Shown: positions 11,462-22,399, counted from the stretch's first letter. The stretch is DNA of 64,000 nt from Acholoe squamosa (GCA_949317995.1 OX439046.1:74726286-74790285); one strand, 5' to 3'. Notes: generated from the letters alone by a model not told the origin. Program-made: numbers and translations.

Positions 11462-11655
11462 GTGAGTGAGTGAGTGAGTAATAGATGTTTAACGCCATTT
11501 CGACAGCTAAGGTCATATTCATGGCGAGAACTATATTACACAATTTTACAGAGGCATGTGTCAGTGCCCGTGCATATGTGCACCACACACATCCGAGGGG
11601 ATAGGAAAGAGGAGATATAGACCCTTTTAAGTGGGCTAGGCCCGAAGGCGGCAGT
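11462..11655 (+). mobile_element. Dispersed repeat with GTGAGTGAGTGAG head
   Basis: GTGAGTGAGTGAGTGAGTAA then TTTAACGCCATTTCGACAGC, TTCATGGCGAGAACTATATT and CACACACATCCGAGGGG. A second copy is at 60243-60405 and part of an inverted one at 59742-59782. The GAGTGAGTGAG-TTTAACGCC arrangement recalls short repeats common in mollusc genomes (from memory). Family unknown. Confidence 0.6.
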
Positions 11656-11744
11656 AAATGGGGCTGTATGTCTGTGTATAGCTCATACTGAAAGGGGTTG
11701 TTAGGCTATTTTGTTACTAATTCCTCTCTTCACTCACGTCTCAT

Positions 11745-12062
11745 TCCCTCTCTCTCATCCTCTCTTCCCTCCCCCTGCTCCTTCTCTTTCTCCTCTCCTC
11801 TCGTCATCCTCTCTTCCCTCCTCCTGCTCCTTCTCTTTCTCCTCTCATCTCGTCATCCTCTCTTCCCTCCTCCTGCTCCTTCTCTTTCTCCTCTCCTCTC
11901 GTCATCCTCTCTTCCCTCCTCCTGCTCCTTCTCTTTCTCCTCTCCTCTCGTCATCCTTTCTTCCCTCCTCCTGCTCCTTCTCTTTCTCCTCTCCTCTCGT
12001 CATCCTCTCTTCCCTCCTCCTGCTCCTTCTCTTTCTCCTCTCCTCTCGTCATCCTCTCTTCA
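11745..12062. repeat. 48-bp polypyrimidine minisatellite, about 6.5 copies
   Basis: Unit CTCCTGCTCCTTCTCTTTCT plus CCTCTCCTCTCGTCATCC and TCTTCCCT. Strand asymmetry is complete (C/T on +), which makes long Ser/Leu/Pro open frames that are not genes. Confidence 0.9.
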
Positions 12063-12121
12063 TGGCCACTCTTCTCTCTTTACCTCCCTGGCTACATTTG
12101 GGCAGTGTTGACTCCCCTCCC

Positions 12122-12356
12122 TACACTGTCAAAATAACTGTTGAATCAACCAAGGATCTTTGTAAAACTGAACAGTGAACCACCATAATCATACAACAGT
12201 TTTTACAAGAAGCTCCAGGTGGCACTGCGGTGGTACAAGGAATCTCTGCGAAAATAACATCTCTGTGAAAGTATTGATGGATCTCTGGCAACTTTGGACG
12301 AGGAATTCTGACGAGGAATCCTTCATTACTTCGGCAACATTTTTTTTACAGTGTAG
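12122..12356 (-). mobile_element. CACTGTAAAA-end MITE, full length
   Basis: TACACTGTCAAAATAACTG at the left and CATTTTTTTTACAGTGTA at the right are terminal inverted repeats. About 235 bp, non-coding. Includes GTGAACCACCATAATCATAC and CTCCAGGTGGCACTGCGGTG. Confidence 0.9.
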
Positions 12357-12558
12357 ACTCTCTCCTTCTCCCATTGGTTGTTTCTACTGCAACCCTGAAT
12401 TTACTGCAACCCTAAACCTCCAGACCTCCTTGTGTGTATTACTTATGGCAGCCATCATCCCAAGGGGACACAAAAGGATGATTATATACAGGAGATAACA
12501 AGTGTAAAAAAGGATATAGAAGATGATATAGAAGATGACAAGGCTGTAGAGGCTGAGG

Positions 12559-12559
<1 letters not shown>

Positions 12560-12627
<68 letters not shown>

Positions 12628-12653
12628 GGTGGGTGGGTGGGTGGGTGGGTGGG
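12560..12653. repeat. (TG)n followed by (GGTG)n microsatellite
   Basis: About 29 TG dinucleotides pass into about nine GGTG units. It lies 209 bp upstream of the coding exon at 12862. Confidence 0.95.
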
Positions 12654-12710
12654 TACGTGAGTATGTAGGAATAACTGGACTGAGATCAATGGCACCAAAC
12701 CCCATCATAC

Positions 12711-12757
12711 TGTAAGGGCCGCTGATGCATTAATGCACCTCAACATTGGCCAATTTT
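12711..12757 (+). mobile_element. NHF terminus only
   Basis: TGTAAGGGCCGCTGATGCAT followed by TAATGCACCTCAACATTGGC, a solitary left end 105 bp before the exon at 12862. Confidence 0.6.
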
Positions 12758-12861
12758 TAAGGTCTTCCTAAATCTAGAAAATAAAATAAATTGTTCTTAT
12801 TGTTAGGTACATTGTAAGTTGTAATAGTTGACTAAGTGTGTGTTTTATTGTACATTTACAG

Positions 12862-12961
12862 AATGTCGGACAGGAATAGGGATGCAGAACGGCAAGATCC
12901 CAGATCACATGGTCAGCTCCAGTTCTTCATATGATGAGAGTGTGGGACCCGCTAATGCACG
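12862..12961 (+). CDS. Exon of a discoidin domain receptor-like gene (start of discoidin domain)
   Basis: Internal coding exon of 100 nt between an acceptor (TTTACAG ending at 12861) and a consensus donor (GTAAGT from 12962). The first two bases complete a split codon (Glu if the previous exon ends in G). It then reads CRTGIGMQNGKIPDHM, SSSSYDESVG and ends PANAR with the last Arg codon split. This matches the start of the discoidin (F5/8C) domain of DDR receptor tyrosine kinases, where Cys opens the domain, G-M-x-x-G-x-I-P-D follows and an Ala-Arg/Gly-Arg closes the exon. In DDRs the domain is extracellular and binds collagen. At the positions equivalent to human DDR2 Trp52 and Thr56 this exon has Tyr and Val. 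No signal-peptide exon was recognised upstream. Another discoidin-family receptor is possible but fits less well. Confidence 0.85.
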
Positions 12962-13640
12962 GTAAGTTACCATAGATTTAACCCTTCATTTTAAGAGTAC
13001 ACTGTAGATGGTTATTGAGATAATCCTACTACCATAAAACGTATCAGATGCTATAAGATGGTAGGGCTGTGGTTTTTCTTTCAAAATTGGCTTCATCCCT
13101 CAAAACAGTACCAGTTTGAGGGGTATAGGACCAGATAGTGCCTTTATCCCACAAAACTGGCTTTAAACCACAAAGTTATTATCCCACAAAACCCTTTATC
13201 TCACAAATCCTTTATCTCACAAAATCAATGATTACTTGTCTTTATCTCACAAAACCTAGATTCTGGTCTCTAAGATCATGTTACCTGACAGAATGGACTC
13301 GGCCTTATCTCACAAAACCTAAGTAAGACCCATAACCTCTGAAGTTGTCTAAAAGCCGTGATTTACACGCAGGGTTTTAGTCTATGATATGAAATATGTT
13401 GCCTTTATTTTGTACAAATATAGGCTTCTCTTGCCTTAACTTGGCCTCTATCTCCCCTTGCTTCCCAGAGCGTCGACTGATGTTTGAAAGTTCTGAATTG
13501 TTAATTACTTCTTTCTTTGAGCATTACCGCATGATATGCTATACCACATCAAACAATGATTTGTTTCCATGACGACATCCTCAACCCATACATAAGAGGC
13601 ATTCATATCAACAGACAAATATGGAAAGAGTGATTTGGGT

Positions 13641-13938
13641 TTTTAACCCCTGACGTGTCCCATGATGCATGGGTTTAGTGTCCATAACAACAACTCCAGG
13701 GGTGTAACAAGGTGAAGGAGTGACATGATGCATGAATGCAGGCACGATGCACCAATGAATTGTAGGTGAGATTGCTCTCCACCTCTTCATTGGAGCATCA
13801 TACAAATGTATCATCCCTCACCAGGTCTTCATGATGCATGAATGCAGCCCCGGCGAGTTACTCATCAGGGCTGCATTCATGCATCATGACGACCAATGGT
13901 CATGACGCATTAATGCATTGGCGCCCTTCAAAGGGTTG
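13641..13938 (+). mobile_element. NHF element, A-B order with extra internal duplication
   Basis: TTTTTAACCCCTGACG start. An extra ATGATGCATGAATGCAGGCA precedes hairpin A (arms near 13746-13801). Then comes hairpin B (CATGATGCATGAATGCAGCC, loop CGAGTTACTC) and end GCGCCCTTCAAAGGGTTGA. Confidence 0.8.
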
Positions 13939-14284
13939 ATATCTCAATAAGACCACATGATCAGTAACCATAGCAACACCTCCTAACATCCACAAACAGG
14001 GCCTATTGCATGTGAAGATTTATAGCTCAATATTGTGCCGACAAATAAGTATATTGCGTGGAAATATTTCATGCATTCAAGATCATTGTGCGTGTGGAAA
14101 GAATGGCCCAATTGATTCTCTCTTTGTGGTGGAAACCCCCATCTATCAATATCTACCACGTGTATAGGCGATATGATGCCTCCTTGTTCTTTTTGATCGA
14201 AAGGAATTATCCCCCCCCCCCAAAAAAAAAGAAAAAAAATCAGGATACAGACTCAATGAATTGTTGTCATAGTAATGATAGACA

Positions 14285-14466
14285 CTTTGCGATAAGGAAC
14301 TTATCGTTATTTTCACATAGATCCCTTGTTCCACAGTGCTTTACTGTGCTGCCATCTGGGGCTTCATTGTCAAAGCTACATTGCTTATAAATCTGCATCA
14401 CAATCATGTCGGTTTGCTATTTAATGTTATGGTGATGCCTGGTCGATTCAACGACTATTTGAACAA
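14285..14466 (+). mobile_element. CACTGTAAAA-end MITE, partial
   Basis: CGTTATTTTCACATAGATCC, TTACTGTGCTGCCATCTGGG and CGATTCAACGACTATTTGA identify the family. The right TIR is lost. Confidence 0.65.
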
Positions 14467-15283
14467 TCTTGAGGTTGAATATTTGATGACTGCATGCCTC
14501 TCCAGTAATATAGCAAATTCGTCAGCCAACTTTCAGTTTGTCAGTAAAAATTGAAATAAAGTGGTTATATCCAATAAGAGATTATCCATAGTAACAGGAT
14601 CAGGGTATATTACATAGAGCAGGGAGGCAGGGTATAGTAATGGTGTACAGACAAGATAATCCATCCCTCTATACAGGGGTACCGTGGGGGATAATCTATA
14701 TATGAGGGGTGCTCACTCTATCACTCGGAGCTGACATGGACTTATTGTAATGTGTATCACGGTTAAATTACCAATTTCTCTATATCCACGGTAACAGCTC
14801 ACTTACAAGACACATCCATTGGTACGGCAAGGGTCTAACTTACCTATAAGCCGTGTCTTAGATCTCAGGGATCGAAGTTTGTTGATGCGGATAAATGGAA
14901 AGCATGGTTAATGCCCTGATACTCTCTTTATGAGTTTTAAACACACGCCATCCCCGGCACTTATAAAAGACTATCACTTATTTGATATTTAATTTTGATT
15001 ATTCATCATTTCAAGCCCCTGTATCACTGAGACCACAGCCGACCATATAATGTAGAAAATAGTTCCATATTTGAACAAGTCTTGTACTGCCACACCAATA
15101 ATAGAGAATAGTTGAATTATTTGAATTTTTTCTTGCTGTAGAAACTGCTGTCTGATTAGGAGTGTGACAGTTAAGGTTGTACATTTAGGAGGAAATCCCT
15201 CTTGTCGTGTTTATATTACACCTTATTCTAATAACCATTAATTAATTAACAGACATGGTCCCATTCTGCATCAACTCCCCCTC

Positions 15284-15493
15284 ATTAACCCTTTATGGAC
15301 TAAGCCTGTGTGATCCATGATCCTTGGTCGGCATGATGCACCAATGAAGTGTTGGCAAGTCTGCTCACCAGCACTTCATTGGTACATCATGCCGACCCTC
15401 TAGGAGAGTTCCAACCCCATCAGGTCAGCATGATGCATGTAGATGCAGTGCTGGGGCATTTCATTATGAAAGCGCCGGGCCTTATTAAAGGAT
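15284..15493 (+). mobile_element. NHF element, second hairpin collapsed
   Basis: TTAACCCTTTATGGAC start, hairpin A at 15330-15392, spacer GACCCTCTAGGAG...ACCCCATCAGGTCAGC, a remnant of the second hairpin, and GGGCCTTATTAAAGGAT end. Confidence 0.75.
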
Positions 15494-15580
15494 AAATGCG
15501 TTTTGTAAAGGGTTATTCCTTGCGTTAAGTCTTGCTTGCTCCTTACTTCTTCTTCTACCACTAGCCCCCTTAGAGTCTAC

Positions 15581-15778
15581 AACTTCGTTGGAGCATCATG
15601 CTGACCCTCAGCGGACATATCAGCCCCACAGGGTCATCATGATGCATGAATGCAGCCATGGTGAGTCACTCGCCAGGGCTGCATTCATGCCGCATCATGC
15701 CCATTGGTCGTCATGATGCATTAATGCATCAGAGGCCCTTATAGGTTTAAGCATTATGCGGCCCCTAAAGGGTTAATA
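15581..15778 (+). mobile_element. NHF element, left end truncated, right terminus repeated
   Basis: Right arm of hairpin A, centre, complete hairpin B (ATGATGCATGAATGCAGCCA with mirror), then TGCATCAGAGGCCCTTATAG. A second terminus GCGGCCCCTAAAGGGTTAAT ends at about 15778. Confidence 0.75.
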
Positions 15779-15842
15779 TCTCTGTTAAGCCTCACTTCTT
15801 CTAGACCTAGCTCCTAGATCCTACAGCCCCAGTGGGGGCTCC

Positions 15843-16062
15843 TTAACCCTTTAAGGGAACTGGTTCATTAATGCACCATGTCCATTGGTCGTCATGATGC
15901 TCCAATGAAGCGCTGGCGAGACTGCTCGCCAGCACTTCATTGGAGCATCATGCCGACCCTCCAGGGGTTGATACATATACTCCCGGCAAGCAGTCTGGCC
16001 AGCACTTCATTGGTGCATCATGCCGACGTGCACTCCTACAACAGCGGCCCGTAATGGGTCAA
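15843..16062. mobile_element. NHF element, A plus partial A
   Basis: TTAACCCTTTAAGGGAACTG start, complete A hairpin with CTCCAATGAAG arms (15893-15951), centre CCTCCAGGGGTTGATACATA, right arm only of a second A hairpin, and end ACAGCGGCCCGTAATGGGT. Confidence 0.85.
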
Positions 16063-16972
16063 CATGCACAATATTCTGCTCCCAAACTCCCCCACCTACT
16101 CCCTCCAACCAAGATTAATCTAATTCCTCAAAATTAAAAACTGGATTATCTTTAATTACAAATTTCTCATTTCTTCGGTCCGCCCGGCACGAATGGCATT
16201 CATCAGTTGTATTATATTGCCATCTTGTAATTTATGGAAAAGTACTTGTTCGAAGCCACAGCGAAATTATGTTTTCCACAGGGAAAAGCTCGTTGGCTGT
16301 TTCTGTTCTTATGAAAGAGTTCCATTAATAAGAAATTTAATTCAAGGAAAAGTTCTAGAAAACTAAATCATTTAGCTGGACCAAATATCTGGCCTGATTT
16401 CAAGACTTTAGGCTACAAAGCAGTCTTTATGGCTTGAACATTGGCCAAACATTAAGGTCTTGCAACCCAAAAGAAAATATTGTAAAGGATAACTTACAAT
16501 TACAGATATCAAAATAAGTTAGATGATTGAAATGGTAAGGTTATTTTTGTTGATTCTTTTACTAAAGAAGGTACTAAGGGTCCCAAGACCAAGCACCAGG
16601 CGTGTTTGGCCCCTCCTTCATCTCAAGGTGCGTCTTTTATACAAGGTGCACCTCATAGGCCAGATTTTGGTCAGGGATGGAAGTCTTCATAGTTTTCCCT
16701 GATTTCAGGGATTGACAAGTTCTAAGGACCTATAAATTTTTACTATAACTTATAAACCCCATATTTTAGGGGTTCTTATTGAGTTATTCAGGAATTTCGC
16801 GGGCAGTGACAGTCTTGAAGAAATAAATTAAAGATGAATGAGCCCACAACTGCTAGTTTGTCACAAACATCATCATGTCATTTCCGCCCTTTTTGTGCTT
16901 CCTCAGAGTAAGCGACTCGGCTTCATTAATCTTCTAATCTAATTATAATCAATTGTCACTTATTAAGTACAA

Positions 16973-17222
16973 TTAACCCTTTAAGGGCCGCTGATGCAGG
17001 AGTGCATCATGCTCATTGGTCGTTGTGATGCACCAATGAAGTGCTAGCGAGACTGCTCATCAGCACTTCATTGAAGTATCATGCCGAGCCTATGGGACTG
17101 TATGAATCCCAAAGGGTCGGCATGATGCATGAATGCAACCCTGGCGAGTTACTCGCAAAAGGCTGCATTCATGGATCAGTACGACCAATGGGCATAAATG
17201 CATCATGGCCCCCCCCAAAGGG
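16973..17222 (+). mobile_element. NHF element, A-B order, full length
   Basis: TTAACCCTTTAAGGGCCGCT start, hairpin A, spacer CCGAGCCTATGGGACTGTAT...AAAGGGTCGG, hairpin B with loop GCGAGTTACTCGC, and a decayed right end CATGGCCCCCCCCAAAGGG. About 250 bp. Confidence 0.9.
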
Positions 17223-17445
17223 CACTTCAAGTACAATTAAGTCTGATTATAATTAACTGAATTATGGTCAGGTGAAAAAAGACACCAGCAGCACAGGGGG
17301 CTGAATGTGGTGGAGGAAAATGACCCAATTTCCATGATAATACAGGAATCAGATTAATTCTTCATCGCTTTGTGTAGTTTCCACCTGGAATTGCCCCAAA
17401 AATGCCGCAAACCGCACATTGAGTAAACCCTCTTACCCGTTAACC

Positions 17446-17947
17446 TGTTAAGGGGCTGCTGATGCAGGAGTGCATCATGCCCATTGGCTGTAATGATGCA
17501 TGAATACAGCCCTTTCGAATAACTCGCAGGGCTACATTCATGCATCATGACAACCCTACAGGGGGTTGATACAGTACCCGAGGATTGTCAAGACCAGTGG
17601 CGGATTTAGAGGGGGCGCGGGGGCGCCCCCCCTTTTTCCCAGTACTTAAGAGTTTACCTACATATTTTGGACCTAAAAATTTGCCCAAAAATAGGGGGTG
17701 CGCCCCCTCCTTTGGGGCCGCGCCCCCTCCTTTTCCAAATCCTGGATCCGCCACTGATTTTAGACACTCCAATGGAGATATGGTGAGCTGACAACCGATG
17801 CCCTGATACACTCATCAGGGCTGGATGCCAACCTGATGCAGTTGATACATGCCTAAATTGATGCACCAATGCATTGCTGGTGACCAGACTCACCAGTATT
17901 GCATTGGAGCATCATGACATGAACCCCCTAGAGCCAGAAAGGGTTAA
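17446..17947 (-). mobile_element. NHF element, B-A order, split by a nested MITE
   Basis: Terminus GTTAAGGGGCTGCTGATGCA, hairpin B (17492-17549) and centre GGGGGTTGATACAGTACCCG come before the insert at 17595-17756. After it come a B-like remnant and an A hairpin whose arms share a mirrored change (CACCAATGCATTGCTGG / CCAGTATTGCATTGG), ending in AAAGGGTTAA. Confidence 0.7.
17595..17756. mobile_element. CAGTGGCGGAT-end MITE nested in an NHF element
   Basis: CAGTGGCGGATTTAGAGGGG and CCAAATCCTGGATCCGCCACTG form terminal inverted repeats around 162 bp of GC-rich non-coding DNA. The shape (CAGTGGCGGATCCAG ends) is widespread in marine invertebrate genomes, from memory. Confidence 0.85.
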
Positions 17948-18117
17948 TGTAATTTTGCTGTGGTATTGAGCCTGTTCCTTTTATTTTGGAATGAGTAGCA
18001 GCAGCAGGAGGAGAGAGTAGGTTTTGAATAAGACAGTTATTAACAGGACTCCTAGTGTTCCCTCTTTGCTGCTGCATCAGCCCTCTCAAGGTGGCATGAT
18101 ACCTTCAGGTTCATGAT

Positions 18118-18380
18118 ACTTGGTTGTCCTGATGCACTAATGCCTGTTCCTTGATTCTCATGATGCACCAATGCATCTTCCTTGGTTGTCATGATGCACC
18201 GATGCATCTTTTTTGGTTATCATGATACACCAATGCATCTTCCTTGGTGGTCATGATACACCAATGCATCTTCCTTGGTGGTCATGATACACCAATGCAT
18301 CTTCCTTGGTGGTCATGATACACCAATGCATCTTCCTTGGTTGTCATGATACACCAATGCATCTTCCTTGGTGGTCATGT
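18118..18380. repeat. 31-bp minisatellite derived from NHF hairpin arm
   Basis: About eight units of CCTTGGTGGTCATGATACAC plus CAATGCATCTT. The unit is the NHF segment ATTGGTCGTCATGATGCACC with AATGCATC. Early units keep GATGCACC and later ones read GATACACC, showing spread of one variant. Confidence 0.85.
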
Positions 18381-18400
18381 GATAAATCATATTTGCCTGT

Positions 18401-18473
18401 CAGTGGCGGATTTAGAGTACTCCCTCGTTTTAGGCAACGCCCCCTCCTTTTCCAAATCCTGGATCCGCCACTG
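18401..18473. mobile_element. CAGTGGCGGAT-end MITE, 73-bp deletion derivative
   Basis: CAGTGGCGGATTTAGAGTAC at the left and CTGGATCCGCCACTG at the right, with nearly all internal sequence lost. Same family as 17595-17756, adjacent to the 31-bp array. Confidence 0.85.
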
Positions 18474-18665
18474 CCTTGTATAGGCGCCCGGGTGCTCATT
18501 GGTTTCAACCACCCGATACCCCCAGCCTGTATTCAAGACCGGTACTTATTTAAGACAGGGACTTGTCCAAGACCATTTTAGAATTTCAACACCTCTGTAC
18601 CCTCAGCATTTATTCAAGACCGGTGCTTATTCAAAAACGTGGTGCTTGTATGGGACAATACGGTA
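18474..18665. mobile_element. TACCGTA-end MITE relative
   Basis: GTATAGGCGCCCGGGTGCTC, CCCCAGCCTGTATTCAAGAC and ACAATACGGTA at the right match the ends and inner sequence of 26744-27557. The left TACCGTA is not intact. Confidence 0.55.
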
Positions 18666-18674
18666 TGCCACTAA

Positions 18675-18755
18675 CCAGCACTCCATTGATGGAACCTTGG
18701 TGAGTTATTCACTACAGTTGCATTCATGCATCATGATGAACACAGTGGGTTAAGC
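18675..18755. mobile_element. NHF right-half remnant
   Basis: AACCAGCACTCCATTGATGG, then GGTGAGTTATTCACTACAGT and TGCATTCATGCATCATGATG, ending in GGGTTAA. Confidence 0.55.
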
Positions 18756-19050
18756 CATTAAGGGGCGCTGATGCAGGAGATGTTAAGAGGGGTTCCTTTA
18801 CCTAGTTGTGGAGAAGGTCTCCTTACACACTCATATTGGTTGTCATGATGCACCAATGAAGTACTGGTAAGTCTGCTCACCAGCACTTCACTAGAGCACC
18901 ATGCCGACCCTCCGGTGGGTGTATCAACCCCATAGGGTCAGCAGGAGGTATAAAGGTAGCCCTGGCCAGTTTCCTTAAAAGGCTGCATTCATGCATCATG
19001 ACAACCAATGGGTATGATGCGTTAATGCATCAGCAGCCTTTAAAGGAACT
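18749..19050 (+). mobile_element. NHF element, A-B order
   Basis: GTTAAGCCATTAAGGGGCGC start, a diverged segment of about 60 bp, hairpin A at 18843-18902, spacer CCTCCGGTGGGTGTATCAAC, decayed hairpin B and end GCATCAGCAGCCTTTAAAGG. Confidence 0.8.
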
Positions 19051-19411
19051 TGAAGCGTTGATACCGTGTTACAAAGCGAAGCTGTAAAATAAATCCTTTT
19101 TGGTTGAAATCTGATGAAAGTAAAATGTAATACATGGAATGTGTTAAGAACAGGCCAGGGATTGGCATGATTTAAATTACTTCAATTTGTGTTTTGTGAA
19201 ACTTGAATTCATGAATTTGAAGGACCACATTGGCCTGTTTAAGTACCGGGGGTCTCAAAAAAGTGCCAGGCTCAAATTAATCCCTGGAGCTGTTGACACC
19301 AATCATAAGCACTAAAACACTATTCAAAAACTCAATACCTCGCATAAAAGGAGTGGTTCTCATATAAGATACACCCCACATATATTCACACAGCCAAAAG
19401 TAAAACGAGAC

Positions 19412-19594
19412 TACCATAAAACCTGTGTATAAGACACAGCTCTGTATAAGCCACACCCTGACTTTGGGAGACTGCTATACGCAGCACCATAGGCCCGAAA
19501 TAGTTCTGAAATAGTCTATGTAAGTAAAACCCCTTGTATAAGCCACACCCTGAGCATCTAGAGATGCTATAAGCCGTGTGCTGTATTTACGGTA
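19412..19594. mobile_element. Short MITE with TACCATAAA / TTTACGGTA ends
   Basis: TACCATAAAACCTGTGTATA at the left and GCTGTATTTACGGTA at the right. Internal TATAAGCCACACCCTGA occurs twice. Terminal inverted repeats resemble the TACCGTA family. Confidence 0.65.
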
Positions 19595-19777
19595 AGTTAG
19601 GCACATCTGAGGCTCGATTTTGAGCAATTTGCTACTGTTCTATAGTAAAATATCCTCGTCTATAGGACCCATCCCCAACTTTGGTCACTCACTCCTACAA
19701 GGCACACCGGGGTCAATCCCTGTGTATAAGCAGCACCTTATTACTATTAGTGGAGTTCTACGCTATTTAGCATTAAG

Positions 19778-19860
19778 CCTTTTAGATGCATCATGCCGCT
19801 TGGTCTTCATTGGAGCCTCATGCAGACCCTCCAGGAGTATATGTATCAGCTCAGGAGGCT
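19778..19860. mobile_element. NHF fragment
   Basis: GATGCATCATGCCGCTTGGT, TTCATTGGAGCCTCATGCAG and ACCCTCCAGGAGTATATGTA. Partial hairpin A and centre. Confidence 0.5.
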
Positions 19861-20218
19861 GTTGCTCCTATAGTAAAAGGAAGAGCTGGCTAAAAATGCC
19901 CTCATTTCTTTTCATGTAGCTATAACTTGTCCTTTTTGTTGCTCACAAGTGGTCATTCAAGTATGGTGCTCAAAAAGGGGGATTTGAGTAGGTGCCTAGT
20001 TGGGAGAAGTCAGTCAGTACTATAAACTATAAATAAACTATAGAGCGTGTGACATGAGTAGGTACCTGGTAGTGCAGCTCTATCTATTTTAAACAAGGCA
20101 GTTGACTTTTCAGACTAATGTGGTGAGTGCAAGTACTTAGGTGAAGCAGTGCACAACTTGTTTAGAAAAGAGGGCATATACTCACAGCTCTTTTTACAAT
20201 AGGAGCAACAGTCTACTG

Positions 20219-20340
20219 TAGGGTCTGCATGATGCTCCAGTGAAGTGCTGGTGAGCAGTCTTGCCAGTACTTCATTGGTGCATCATGATGACCAATGGGT
20301 ATGATGCATTGATGCTTCAGCAGCCTTTAAGGATTTAAAT
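20219..20340. mobile_element. NHF right half
   Basis: Begins in the central spacer (TAGGGTCTGCATGATGCTCC), has one complete A hairpin with loop GTGAGCAGTCTTGC, and ends GCTTCAGCAGCCTTTAAGGA. Confidence 0.75.
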
Positions 20341-20779
20341 TGCAAATGAAAAAATAAATAAATAAATAAATAAAGCCTATGAATTAAATTTACAAAATGC
20401 TTTTCTGAAGCTACTGAATCAGAATCTTTCACTCATTCTCCATTTCAACAGGATTACCCTGATCTTTGAATATTGAATTTCAAAAGCCTCCACTTGGATC
20501 TCCATATAAAATATTAATTTGTTCAATCCTAAAAGCTGTCCTTATTTCAACTGAGAGAATTAGAAGTTTGAAAACCTATCCAAAGCGTCTCTTAGAAGTC
20601 TGATCCCTGAGGGTAGTATCTGTAGCTGGCCCTCCTGTTGGACATGTTGAATGTCCAAGTAGTATATCTGTTACACTAAGCCCCTCGGTCTAAGCCCCTC
20701 GGTCTATGTCTGCCGCTCATGTATCGTATCACAGACAGGTGATGCTCATGAAATTGGCCAAAATGTATGAATCTTCATT

Positions 20780-21105
20780 AGGGGGGCCCAGCGGGTGACC
20801 AACCTCGACCACCGTATTGGCTTCTCAAGCGCACTAGCACCTACACATACCTATATAGAATTTGTATAGAAATGTAATTTTTATGGGTTTTTTTTTATGT
20901 AATTTTAGATCTAATTTGAAGTCCAAGCCCCCATTGTCCCTATCCCATTATTATGTTAATCTAATTGGAGATGCAAAGTTTAGCTTTTTGTTCAATTCAT
21001 TATGAATCCTTGGCAAAATTTGGGGGGGCAGACATACTCAGGCCCCACCTCCTTAATGATTGGGGGGCCCAGCCCCCCCTGGCCCCCACTTTTCCTACGC
21101 CCCTG
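20780..21105. mobile_element. Probable MITE with CCCAGCCCCCC/GGCGTAGG ends
   Basis: AGGGGGGCCCAGCGGGTGAC near the left and GGGGCCCAGCCCCCCCTGGC then TTTTCCTACGCCCCTG at the right. The right end resembles a terminus seen in marine invertebrate repeats. The left boundary is uncertain. Confidence 0.4.
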
Positions 21106-21805
21106 AAAAGCATTTTCTGATCATTCTGCGACATCAGTGTTCGCAGTCAGTGTACTTATGAATGTTGGGCATTTTCATTGGTTTTGGTCTGGAGGCATCA
21201 ATCATTAGTATTCCCACGCTTTTCCTCAAAAAGCTTCGACTGCTCTGAGCAAGTAGGACTGCATGTGTCTCAGCATGTGTCTGAAATAATCCTCACTCTC
21301 CGAGCACATCTAGAAAAAAAACATAAACTATGCATGAAGAGTGAGGATTATAAGTGGTGGGAGTTATGTGAACACCATACATCTGGAATAACCGGCATGC
21401 CCTATGTTTACTGTTACATTGGTTCCCTGAGGATATTCCCAGAAACCCTCAGAGCCTCCAGAGTACCCCAGTGACTGCTCCATCTGTGTCCAGATATCTC
21501 TGAGGTACCCTATGGGACGTCCGAGTGACTGTCTCAGATAGCACAAAGGTGATCTATGACCTAAGGTCCAAACCTTTACTCTTTAAAACAAGTAGAAAGA
21601 ACAGAGAACCATATGTACACCTGGTAGCCATGGGTATGGCAGATAGGTCTGTGCGGCAAAAAGAATAATAAATATTTGAATCTGAAAACAGTTTTGCCTT
21701 AATGCGCATGCAGAGAAGGAAAGAAAAGGAAATGCTCCAGAACAAAGGTGGGAATGACTTAAGTGATCAGAAAGGTTATTTATCTTTTAGTTACATATTG
21801 TACTG

Positions 21806-21990
21806 AGCCCGCCGTAGAGCATCGGCCTCAAGGTCTGAGGGTCCAGGGTTCGAGCCCCGATTGGGATGGACTTTTCCACGCAGACCACTAAAATATTACT
21901 CCACATAAAGGTACTTGAATTCCAGCCTCCAGAGGGAGTGCGTGGGTTGGGCCCTGCAGTCTTCTCTACATAATGATACAATGCCATAGG
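21806..21990 (+). mobile_element. tRNA-derived SINE-like element
   Basis: GAGCCCGCCGTAGAGCATCG resembles an A box and CCAGGGTTCGAGCCCCGATT a B box with T-loop TTCGAGC, about 70 bp in total. It then continues into unrelated sequence with no closing acceptor stem, as in a SINE head. Confidence 0.55.
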
Positions 21991-22399
21991 GAACGTTCAG
22001 CAATTACGTCACTGCTTAGGGGTGGAGAGGGTCTTTGGGTTCCTTTATATGTTCCATACAAAAACATAGCTAAGGCATCATGCCACATGTTAAGGTTTTA
22101 AGCTAAATCCCCCGTCCATGAGTCCACCCAAACCTCTCTACTCCTCGTATTAAAGACAAAGCTATGGGGGACTTTATGGGGATTCTCCAAGAATGAGGGA
22201 AATGTTTGCTCGTTAGTATAGCTTATGGTGATGTGCTGTAACCTAAAGAGCCTCTATGTATAGGATGACTGAGCACCATCGCCTCTGTCTCCTAGAATGT
22301 TGGACAAATAGTAGTACATGTATTGTGTATTTTGTTTTGGTGTATGCTGCTAGGCATTTCACAAGATGGTATGACTAGGGGTCATCAAATCATGGTGGG

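Larger units (their letters stand above)
1..12861. other. Non-coding DNA upstream of the first recognised exon
   Basis: Probably an earlier intron or 5' flank of the DDR-like gene, because the exon at 12862 starts inside a codon. Besides the repeats listed separately, the stretches 740-950, 1620-2720, 3610-4420, 4745-5450, 7265-7780, 10165-10515 and 11360-11480 contain no gene or repeat that I recognise. No signal-peptide exon was identified. Confidence 0.6.

Noticed and set aside
12560-12653. Z-DNA-forming TG tract as a DDR promoter element
   Set aside because: Plain microsatellite in intronic or upstream DNA; nothing ties it to regulation.
21178-21474. 98-codon frame with a CSEQ...HLEKKHKL segment
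   Set aside because: No zinc-finger pattern or other family signature could be completed; no flanking splice evidence.
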